Shown: piece by piece, positions 33,592-40,712 of the stretch
Layout of the letters: the number at the start of each line of letters is the position of its first letter
How positions within the stretch are numbered: the first letter of the stretch is position 1
DNA from: Methanobacterium sp.
GTDB lineage: Archaea; Methanobacteriota; Methanobacteria; Methanobacteriales; Methanobacteriaceae
Assembly: GCA_016222945.1 (NCBI GenBank)
Contig: JACRPY010000002.1
Coordinates: forward strand, 663,501 to 727,500
Reading direction: 5' to 3'
DNA: 64,000 bases
Notes under the pieces: generated by a model
What the model was told of the DNA's origin: nothing
Databases searched by the model: none
Seen by the model: the letters and a program-made list of their open reading frames with translations, nothing else
Position numbers and translations under genes: made by a program

Positions 33592-34422
33592 ATGGACTCG
33601 AGATATATAATTGGAACAATAATAGCCCTAATAGTAATAGTTGGTGCTTACATGGTTCTTACAGGAGGTTCAAACCAGAATACAATAAATATTGCTGGTT
33701 CAACATCTGTGCAACCTGTAGCAGAAAAATTAGCTCAAGCTTACATGCAAAAACACCCTGATGTTAAGATTAATGTACAAGGTGGAGGAACATCTGTAGG
33801 TATTAAGAGTGTTCAACAAGGTACAGCACAAATTGGTACTGCATCTTCAAAACCTAAAGATAGTGATGCACAAGGCTTAGTGCAAACTCAAATCGCTAAA
33901 GATGGTATTGTAGTTGTTGTAAACAAAGCTAATTCAATAAGTGATCTTACACTAAACCAGACAAAAGATTTATTCTCTGGAAATGTAACTGAATGGACCA
34001 AAGTAACTGGTGCATCCGGTGGTAAAGTTAACGTTATTACAAGAGAAGACGGTTCTGGTACAAGAGACGGATTCCAGAGCATTGTAATGGGCGGTAAAAA
34101 TGGAACTCCAATATTAAAGACAGCAGTTGTACAAAGTTCAACTGAAGCTATAGCTCAAGCAGTTAAAGGAGACCCAAACGCTATAGGATACATATCATTA
34201 GCTAGTGTAAATGGTGATGTTAAAGCAGTTAAAATAAACGGTGTGGCTCCTTCAGAACAGACTGTTAGCGATGGAACTTACAAAATAACAAGACCATTCA
34301 TTTTCTTAACCAAAGGGAATCCAACAGGCACAGTTAAAGATTTCATTGACTGGGTAATGGGCCCTGAAGGACAAGCAATAGTTAAGCAAACTGGAGCAGT
34401 TCCAGTAGGACCTACTCAATAA
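33592..34422 (+). CDS. pstS: Phosphate ABC transporter substrate-binding protein PstS (copy 1)
   Basis: A 276-residue PstS-like protein. A single N-terminal anchor helix (YIIGTIIALIVIVGAYMVL) with no lipobox Cys holds it on the outer face of the membrane. The phosphate-binding loops are present: INIAGSTSVQPVAEKLAQAY, VQGGGTSVGIKSV, and VITREDGSGTRDGFQS. It delivers phosphate to PstCA. It is followed by a hairpin-T-run and then by a second pstS, so it may be made in excess of the transporter. Confidence 0.95.
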   Translation: MDSRYIIGTIIALIVIVGAYMVLTGGSNQNTINIAGSTSVQPVAEKLAQAYMQKHPDVKINVQGGGTSVGIKSVQQGTAQIGTASSKPKDSDAQGLVQTQIAKDGIVVVVNKANSISDLTLNQTKDLFSGNVTEWTKVTGASGGKVNVITREDGSGTRDGFQSIVMGGKNGTPILKTAVVQSSTEAIAQAVKGDPNAIGYISLASVNGDVKAVKINGVAPSEQTVSDGTYKITRPFIFLTKGNPTGTVKDFIDWVMGPEGQAIVKQTGAVPVGPTQ

Positions 34423-34446
34423 GTGGTTTAAAACCACTATTTTTTA
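34422..34446 (+). terminator. Hairpin and T-run between the two pstS genes
   Basis: AGTGGTT (34422-34428) pairs with AACCACT (34432-34438) across a 3-base loop, followed by a T-run (34441-34445). The first base of the stem is the last base of the pstS1 stop codon. It would end or attenuate pstS1 transcription. Confidence 0.75.
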
Positions 34447-34508
34447 TTTATTTGCTAAAAAATTGAAGAATTTAAAAATTAAATTTCACAATCCATTTGG
34501 TTAATCAC

Positions 34509-34522
34509 TCTAAATTTAAATA
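34509..34522 (+). promoter_or_regulatory. Probable promoter of pstS2-pstCAB-phoU
   Basis: An AT-rich TCTAAATTTAAATA segment after the pstS1 terminator looks like a TATA box, with AAGGTGAATAAAA just before ATG 34559 as ribosome site. This suggests a second transcription unit for the rest of the Pst system. Confidence 0.45.
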
Positions 34523-34558
34523 CTCTAAAGGAGAAGAATATTCCAAGGTGAATAAAAA

Positions 34559-35368
34559 ATGGATTTGAAATATAAACTGGGAATAATAATTGCCATTATC
34601 ATAATTTGCTCTTATTTAATATTTATACCATCAACACAGTATGAAAGAATACAAATTGCAGGTTCTACGTCTGTGCAGCCTGTAGCAGAAAAATTAGCTA
34701 AAAAATTTGGAGAAACTCATCCTAATGTCCGTATAAATGTCCAGGGCGGAGGATCAAGCCTGGGTATAAGTAGTGTATCACAAGGTATAACCCAAATAGG
34801 TACAAGCTCAAGAGAATTAACGCAAAAAGAAAAAATCGGACTTAATGAATATGTTATTGGAAAAGAAGGAATTGTAATTGCTGTGAATAATCAAAATAAC
34901 ATTACTTATCTAAACAAAACTCAGATCAAGGACATTTTCAGTGGTAAGGTTAAGAACTGGAAAGATGTTGGAGGTCCGGATTTAGAAATTCATGTTATAA
35001 CCAGAGAATCAGGATCAGGTACAAGATCTGCATTTGAAAATCTGATAATGGGTAAAGGTATCAAAATAAAGAATGATGCCATAGTTCAAAGCTCAACAGA
35101 ATCTGTTAAGCAGGCAGTAAAGCAAGATCCTGGTGCAATAGGATTTGTTTCACTTGCACGTATGACCAATGATGTTAAAGCCCTGAAAATAGGAGGTATT
35201 ACTCCTTCAGAACAAACAGTTTCAGATGGATCTTATAGCCTACAAACACCCTTTCTTTTTATAGTAAAAGGTGAACCAAAGGGTGTTGTAAAGGAATTTA
35301 TCGATTTCACTTTAAGTCCTGAAGGTCAGGCTATTGTTAAAGGAGAAAAAGTTGTACCAGTAAAATAG
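34559..35368 (+). CDS. pstS: Phosphate ABC transporter substrate-binding protein PstS (copy 2)
   Basis: A 269-residue paralogue of the preceding PstS with the same layout: N-terminal anchor helix (LGIIIAIIIICSYLIFI) and phosphate loops IQIAGSTSVQPVAEKLAKKF, VQGGGSSLGISSV and VITRESGSGTRSAFEN. The clear similarity over the whole length indicates tandem duplication, but the copies have diverged at many positions. It lies directly upstream of pstC. The two may differ in affinity or expression. Confidence 0.95.
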   Translation: MDLKYKLGIIIAIIIICSYLIFIPSTQYERIQIAGSTSVQPVAEKLAKKFGETHPNVRINVQGGGSSLGISSVSQGITQIGTSSRELTQKEKIGLNEYVIGKEGIVIAVNNQNNITYLNKTQIKDIFSGKVKNWKDVGGPDLEIHVITRESGSGTRSAFENLIMGKGIKIKNDAIVQSSTESVKQAVKQDPGAIGFVSLARMTNDVKALKIGGITPSEQTVSDGSYSLQTPFLFIVKGEPKGVVKEFIDFTLSPEGQAIVKGEKVVPVK

Positions 35369-35436
35369 AGATTATGGGAGGCTATTTGCCTCTTTCACGC
35401 TAACAAATTTATTTCAGACTAAAATAGAGGTGCAAA

Positions 35437-36309
35437 ATGACGAAGTATGAAGAATTTATAGTAGAAAAGGGGCTTTTTGTAACGGCCATTTTGTCAATCA
35501 TAGTGATTTTGTTAATTATAGGGTTCATATTTAAAGAAGGCCTTCCAGCAATGGACAGCTACGGATTCTTACATTTCATATTTGGAATGGACTGGTCACC
35601 TTCAGATGACCAGTATGGTGTTTTCACCATGATAATTGGTTCAATAGGTATAACACTTCTCTCATTGCTTTTTGCAGTGCCATTATCTTTACTCTGTGCC
35701 ATATTTTTGGCAGAAATTGCGCCTAAGGTAATGAGAAGAATTTTAAAACCAGTTATTGAGACCCTTGCAGGTATTCCATCTGTTGTATACGGATTTTTTG
35801 GGCTTATAATTCTCGTTCCATTTATGAGAGTACATTTCGGAGGAACCGGTTTCAGCATGCTTACAGCATCTATAATTCTAACTGTAATGATCCTTCCAAC
35901 AATTATTAGTATATCAGAGGATGCTTTAAAGTCTGTTCCTCATGAATACAAAGAAGCATCCCTTGCACTTGGAGCAACACACTGGCAGACCATAAAAAAC
36001 GTTATATTCCCTGCAGCTATTCCTGGAATTATAACTGCAATAATCCTGGGAATGGGTAGGGCTGTAGGAGAAACTTTAGCAGTTATAATGGTTGCAGGAA
36101 ACGTTGCACAAATTCCAAACTCCATATTTGACCCTGTAAGGGCATTAACATCAAATATAGCGTTAGAAATGGGGTATGCGACAGGAATTCATTATAATGC
36201 ATTATTTGCAACAGGAATAGTGCTGTTTATAATGATAATGGTCCTTCTAATAATAGCCAACTACTTCCACTACAAAAAGAAAGTTGTTATAGGTGGAGGG
36301 TACTTATAA
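35437..36309 (+). CDS. pstC: Phosphate ABC transporter permease PstC
   Basis: A 290-residue permease with six helices. It has the BPD-transport coupling motif EASLALGATHWQTIKNVIFPAAIPGI (given here in part: EASLALGATHWQT), the SVVYGFFGLIILVPF helix and the GRAVGETLAVIMVAGN helix typical of PstC. It forms the membrane channel with PstA. A small hairpin GAGGC/GCCTC (35378-35392) lies between pstS2 and pstC. AGAGGTGCAAA precedes the ATG. Confidence 0.95.
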   Translation: MTKYEEFIVEKGLFVTAILSIIVILLIIGFIFKEGLPAMDSYGFLHFIFGMDWSPSDDQYGVFTMIIGSIGITLLSLLFAVPLSLLCAIFLAEIAPKVMRRILKPVIETLAGIPSVVYGFFGLIILVPFMRVHFGGTGFSMLTASIILTVMILPTIISISEDALKSVPHEYKEASLALGATHWQTIKNVIFPAAIPGIITAIILGMGRAVGETLAVIMVAGNVAQIPNSIFDPVRALTSNIALEMGYATGIHYNALFATGIVLFIMIMVLLIIANYFHYKKKVVIGGGYL

Positions 36310-36351
36310 TGTCTAAATATCAATTTAAACCAATTATAGGGGGAGAATAAT

Positions 36352-37200
36352 TTGAATAAGATAATATCTCCTAAAACTGCTCAAACTATTATGAAAGGTT
36401 TATTTTGGGCATCTGGAATAATAACAGTCCTTATATTGGTTGTAATTATAGGTTACATTCTCTATAAAGGGTTACCTGTAGTTAGTTTAAGTTTCATCTT
36501 CACTGATCCTATTGATTCTGGTAGATCTGGCGGAATATTTCCTATGATTGTATCCAGCATATATGTTACTTTCATAGCAATTCTGGTTGCTACTCCTCTT
36601 GGTGTTGGGGCAGCGGTTTATCTGGCAGAATATGCGGGAGAAGGTACAATAGTTAAATTAATTAGATTTGGAGCAGAAACACTGGCATCCATTCCATCTA
36701 TTGTATTTGGATTGTTTGGACTGGCGTTTTTTGTCATTTACCTGGGACTTGGATGGTGTGTACTCTCTGGAGGATTGATATTAGCTCTTATGGCACTTCC
36801 AACAATTTTACAGGTGTCTGAGGTTTCACTGGAAGCGGTACCTAAATCTTACAGGGAAGGGAGCCTTGCAATAGGTGCTACAAAATGGCAAACAATTTAT
36901 AGGGTGGTTTTACCCGCAGGAATCCCTGGAATTACAACTGGTGTAATTTTAGGACTTGCAAGAGCTATTTCAGAGGCAGCAGCAATATTATTTGCTGTAG
37001 GTGCTGCATTATCAGTTCCAGTGTCAATTTTTGACCCTGCAAGACCTCTTCCACTGCACCTTTATATTATGGCAACAGAAGGTATATCTCTGGATAATGC
37101 ATATGGTACAGCAGCAGTTCTGGTGCTTTTAGTGCTTACAATAACCGTTGTTACAAACACATTAGTAGAACGATACTCAAAAAAGATGATGGGGAGATAG
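36352..37200 (+). CDS. pstA: Phosphate ABC transporter permease PstA
   Basis: A 282-residue permease with six helices, partner of PstC. Seen: ASIPSIVFGLFGLAFFV, the coupling loop YREGSLAIGATKWQTIYRV, and LARAISEAAAILFAVGAA, whose Arg and Glu residues line the phosphate path in PstA. The start is TTG 36352 after a GGGGGAGAA ribosome site. It ends one base before the pstB ATG, a tight operon. Confidence 0.95.
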   Translation: MNKIISPKTAQTIMKGLFWASGIITVLILVVIIGYILYKGLPVVSLSFIFTDPIDSGRSGGIFPMIVSSIYVTFIAILVATPLGVGAAVYLAEYAGEGTIVKLIRFGAETLASIPSIVFGLFGLAFFVIYLGLGWCVLSGGLILALMALPTILQVSEVSLEAVPKSYREGSLAIGATKWQTIYRVVLPAGIPGITTGVILGLARAISEAAAILFAVGAALSVPVSIFDPARPLPLHLYIMATEGISLDNAYGTAAVLVLLVLTITVVTNTLVERYSKKMMGR

Positions 37201-37201
37201 A

Positions 37202-37957
37202 ATGGATTACAGAATTGAAGTTGAAGATTTAAACGTTTACTTTGGCGAAGCACACATTTTAAAGGATCTTAACCTTAATATCCGTAAAAATACGGTTACT
37301 TCACTTATTGGACCTTCAGGTTGTGGAAAATCAACATTTATACGAACTTTAAACCGTATGAATGATTTAATTGACACATTTAAGCATGATGGTACAGTTC
37401 TTTTAGATGGTAAAGATATTTATGATCCCAAAGTTGATGTGGTGGATTTAAGAAAAAAAATTGGAATGGTATTTCAAAAGCCAAATCCCTTTCCAAAATC
37501 AATTTTTGACAATGTAGCTTATGGTTTAAGAGTACATGGAATTTCAGATAAGGATGTTTTAACTGAGAGGGTTGAAGAAAGCCTGAAAGCAGCAGCATTA
37601 TGGGATGAAGTTAAAGATAAAATGGATATGTCAGCAATGGGGCTTTCTGGAGGTCAGCAGCAACGATTATGTATTGCAAGAACAATAGCTGTCAACCCTG
37701 AGGTTATTTTAATGGATGAACCTGCATCAGCACTTGATCCAATCTCCACAACAAAAATAGAGGATTTAGTTCATAAACTAAAGAAAGATTACACCATAAT
37801 AATTGTTACACACAACATGCAGCAAGCTACAAGGGTTTCTAAGTACACAGCGTTCTTTTTAAACGGTGAAATTGTAGAAAGTGGTCTCACTGACAAATTA
37901 TTCATAGGGCCTGAAGATAAACGTACTGAAGATTATATTACCGGTAGATTTGGATAG
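37202..37957 (+). CDS. pstB: Phosphate ABC transporter ATPase PstB
   Basis: A 251-residue ABC ATPase. Walker A is GPSGCGKSTFIR, the Q loop MVFQKPNPFP (PstB-specific), the signature LSGGQQQRL, Walker B VILMDEPASALDP, and the H loop VTHNMQQA. The NRMNDLI segment after Walker A is also a PstB hallmark. It energises phosphate uptake through PstCA. It is directly followed by phoU. Confidence 0.97.
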   Translation: MDYRIEVEDLNVYFGEAHILKDLNLNIRKNTVTSLIGPSGCGKSTFIRTLNRMNDLIDTFKHDGTVLLDGKDIYDPKVDVVDLRKKIGMVFQKPNPFPKSIFDNVAYGLRVHGISDKDVLTERVEESLKAAALWDEVKDKMDMSAMGLSGGQQQRLCIARTIAVNPEVILMDEPASALDPISTTKIEDLVHKLKKDYTIIIVTHNMQQATRVSKYTAFFLNGEIVESGLTDKLFIGPEDKRTEDYITGRFG

Positions 37958-38031
37958 TTTAAGATTCAAAAGATTCAATTGGATAAAAGAACAAAATATA
38001 TAATTGTGGTTTGTAACCAAAGGTGGATAAA

Positions 38032-38688
38032 ATGAAAAGATACCCAAGAGTGCAATTTAGAAAAAGATTGAGGGAATTAAAAGAAGAAGTAGAGGAAATG
38101 GGGCAAGTTACCCTCAATGCCCAGAAAAATGCATTTGAAATATTAATTGATTTTGATGAAGAAAAGCTGAAGAAAGTAAAAAATTCCAAAGAAAAGATAG
38201 ATGAACTGAATTTTGAATTAGAAAGAATGTGTATGGGGATAATAGCATCTGAACAGCCTGTCGCTAAGGATTTAAGGTTTATTGAAGCATGTATTAAAGT
38301 AGGCAGTCATTTAAAAAGGATGATGGGGATTGCTGTAAATATTGCAGAAGTTGCTGAGCATTTAAGGAAGGAAGAGGTGCCTAAAAGGCCAATAGAAGAT
38401 TTAACACATATGTCTAATATTGTGCAGATGATGGTAAGTAAAGGCCTTTATGCATTTTTAGATCAGAACATGAACATGGCAAGGGAGTTAAGGCAGGATG
38501 ATGACAAGGTAGACGATTTATTTGATCAGGCATTATCAAATATTACAAAAAGTATGTTTGAAAACAAGGATTCAATATCCTACATGATATATCTGTTGTT
38601 TGTTGCAAGATTCCTGGAGAGAACTGCAGACCGTGCAGTGAGTATTGGGGATAGAACAATATTCATGATGACATGCGAAAAACCTTAA
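38032..38688 (+). CDS. phoU: Phosphate signalling/uptake regulator PhoU
   Basis: A ~218-residue two-repeat PhoU protein with metal-site helices (EACIKVGSHLKRMMG and ARFLERTADRAVSIGD). It restrains Pst transport and signals phosphate status. I start at ATG 38032, since AGGTGG at 38021-38026 is the ribosome site; the GTG at 38023 is part of it. It lacks the DNA-binding domain of the PhoU-like protein at 32065. A T-rich run at 38724-38737 probably ends the operon. Confidence 0.9.
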   Translation: MKRYPRVQFRKRLRELKEEVEEMGQVTLNAQKNAFEILIDFDEEKLKKVKNSKEKIDELNFELERMCMGIIASEQPVAKDLRFIEACIKVGSHLKRMMGIAVNIAEVAEHLRKEEVPKRPIEDLTHMSNIVQMMVSKGLYAFLDQNMNMARELRQDDDKVDDLFDQALSNITKSMFENKDSISYMIYLLFVARFLERTADRAVSIGDRTIFMMTCEKP

Positions 38689-38786
38689 ATGAGCTTTAAA
38701 TTTGATTCAAGTTTTAAAAACATATTTTTTCTTTTTTAAAAAAATAAATAGATTATTTTGAAAATTCAAAGAATAATGAACAAAAT

Positions 38787-39626
38787 TTATGGTTTTAAAA
38801 TGGCTGTCGCATGTCTTCCAGCCCAGCACTGAATACAAACTCCAATAGGCAATCCTGCAGTGTGAGTATCTGCTGTAAGGATTTTAACGTCTAAAGCAGT
38901 GATTTTACCACCAAGACCCATTGGGCCAATGCCAGTTTTGTTTATCTGCTTTAAAATATCTTCTTCAAGCTCTGCAATCTGTTTATCAGGATTTCGTTTC
39001 CCAACTTTTCCAAGCAATGATTTTTTCGCAATTTTCATGGCTAAATCAGATGATCCACCAATTCCAACACCGACAATGATAGGAGGACATGGTTTTCCAC
39101 CAGCAGCAATCACAGTATCTAAAACGAACTTTTTAATGCCTTCAATGCCTTCGCCAGGCAGGGCCATTTTAAGTGCATTGTTGTTTTCTGAGCCGATACC
39201 CTTTGGAAAAACAGTAAATTCAACTTTTTCTTCTTCAATGAGTTCAATATCAATTTGAGGAATCATATTTCCAGTATTTGTCCCTGTATTTTTCCTTGTT
39301 ATTGGATTTACCACGTTTGGTCTAAGTGGAACTTCTTTTGTGGCCTTTTCCACTCCTTTTGTTATTCCTTCATAGAGATTTTCAATTTTTATAGGACCAA
39401 GTTTTACAAAAACAATAGGGAGACCTGTATCTTGACACATGGGAACACCCATTTTTTGGGCAGCTTCAATATTATCAAGTATAGCTTTAAGATTTAGCCG
39501 GGCAATCTTATCATCTTCATGTTTATAAGCATCTTGAAGTGAATTCTTTACATCATCTGGAAGTTGGATTACAGCTTCCTTAAATAAATTGAAAATAGTG
39601 TTTTCTATTTGATTTGTTGTAATCAT
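38787..39626 (-). CDS. fumA: Class I fumarate hydratase, alpha (N-terminal) subunit
   Basis: A 279-residue protein of the two-subunit, Fe-S dependent fumarase. Fe-S ligands are in MCQDTGLPIVF, a second Cys in GGKPCPPIIVGVGIGG, and GVCIQCWAGRHATA at the end. In methanogens the enzyme hydrates fumarate to malate in the incomplete TCA cycle. The beta subunit gene is not in the window. It stands alone; the gap upstream (39627-39818) has an isolated palindrome of the family seen at 29415. Confidence 0.9.
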   Translation of the reverse strand: MITTNQIENTIFNLFKEAVIQLPDDVKNSLQDAYKHEDDKIARLNLKAILDNIEAAQKMGVPMCQDTGLPIVFVKLGPIKIENLYEGITKGVEKATKEVPLRPNVVNPITRKNTGTNTGNMIPQIDIELIEEEKVEFTVFPKGIGSENNNALKMALPGEGIEGIKKFVLDTVIAAGGKPCPPIIVGVGIGGSSDLAMKIAKKSLLGKVGKRNPDKQIAELEEDILKQINKTGIGPMGLGGKITALDVKILTADTHTAGLPIGVCIQCWAGRHATAILKP

Positions 39627-39772
39627 GATAATTCATCCTTAAACTAATTTAATGGATAAATATTAATAAATTGTTCTTTTCCAAATTTAAAGTTAATAAA
39701 AATGAATGAATTTATAGCTGTATTAATTGATGATTGCTTACAATACTCTCAAACACAAGGTATTTGGTACAT

Positions 39773-39790
39773 CAAAAACCATAGTTTTTG
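39773..39790. repeat. Isolated copy of the palindrome family
   Basis: CAAAAACCATAGTTTTTG is a 7-bp stem with a 4-base CATA loop, in the 192-base gap between the 293-residue protein gene and fumA. It shares the AAAAACCATAG core with the hairpin at 29415-29435. Confidence 0.7.
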
Positions 39791-39818
39791 TATTTTAAAA
39801 ATTTATGATGCTAAAAAG

Positions 39819-40700
39819 TCACAATGGTTTAGGAACTAAAAACTCAGCGATTCCATATCCTTCTTTACCATCCCAATTATATTTGGAAATGGTTTCTATT
39901 AGAATCATCTTCTCATCAACAGGAATCATTCCAAATCTAATAACAACGCCTTTAACTGAATATTTGGAACCTTTTTTGTCAAATAAATTCATGGAAAACG
40001 TGGAAGGAATTCCATTATTAAATTCTACATCTATATCTGATTTTACGAGTGTTTCATTAACTGAACCTGTATAGAAATATCCAGCATCTACATCTCCTTC
40101 TTCAACGGAAAGTTTAGTTATATTAAAAGCTTCCGCATCTGAAAACTCTGAATTAATCCACATCCACATTTTAGGAGATCCCCAGGCCCTAATCCCGCGG
40201 CTTAAATCTCTCTCACCCAATGCTTCAATTTCAAATACTTCATTATTGATTTCAATTTTTCCCCGAGCTTTTCCAAACTGTTCATAATGTTCAGATGCTA
40301 CATTAGATGACATTTCAGTCTGTTTTTCATCAACACAATCAACATAATCCATAATTGGATTTAAAGCTTCCCAGGTCATATCCATTTTAACTTTAAATTC
40401 AGTTTTATTTAATGGATTAAAAATTGAACCATTATATTTAAGTTTCCATTTCCCGGTTTCTATCTCCTGGTAATCTAAACCGGCAATATTTAATGGTTTA
40501 TCGTCGCAGGGAGTTTCTAATTTAATACCTGCGGTCATGTTTGACGACATTAAATAGAAGAACATTGATTTTTCATTTTTATTAACCTTGTTTCCTACAC
40601 GCATAAAGGCCGTTAAATCATTATTTTTATCATGAAAATTAAAATAATAGCTTTCATTCCATTCTTCATGTTTTTTTAGACTTTCTAAATCAATGTCCAT
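39819..40700 (-). CDS. Lipocalin/AttH-like (DUF7064-type) protein paired with a phosphotransferase-like enzyme
   Basis: A 293-residue soluble protein that is mostly beta-strand in character. The central motif EALGERDLSRGIRAWG recalls the G-x-R-D-x-S-W-G-x-R-x-W signature of hydroxyneurosporene-synthase/AttH and DUF7064-like double-lipocalin proteins, here with Arg in place of the usual Trp. The first half also fits one of the two barrels (AFMRVGNKVNKNEKSMFFYL). It is 12 bases downstream of the PEP-synthase/RPH-like gene, so the two are one operon. A small-molecule or lipid binding role is inferred; no catalytic role can be claimed. Confidence 0.5.
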   Translation of the reverse strand: MDIDLESLKKHEEWNESYYFNFHDKNNDLTAFMRVGNKVNKNEKSMFFYLMSSNMTAGIKLETPCDDKPLNIAGLDYQEIETGKWKLKYNGSIFNPLNKTEFKVKMDMTWEALNPIMDYVDCVDEKQTEMSSNVASEHYEQFGKARGKIEINNEVFEIEALGERDLSRGIRAWGSPKMWMWINSEFSDAEAFNITKLSVEEGDVDAGYFYTGSVNETLVKSDIDVEFNNGIPSTFSMNLFDKKGSKYSVKGVVIRFGMIPVDEKMILIETISKYNWDGKEGYGIAEFLVPKPL

Positions 40701-40712
40701 GTATATGACTCC

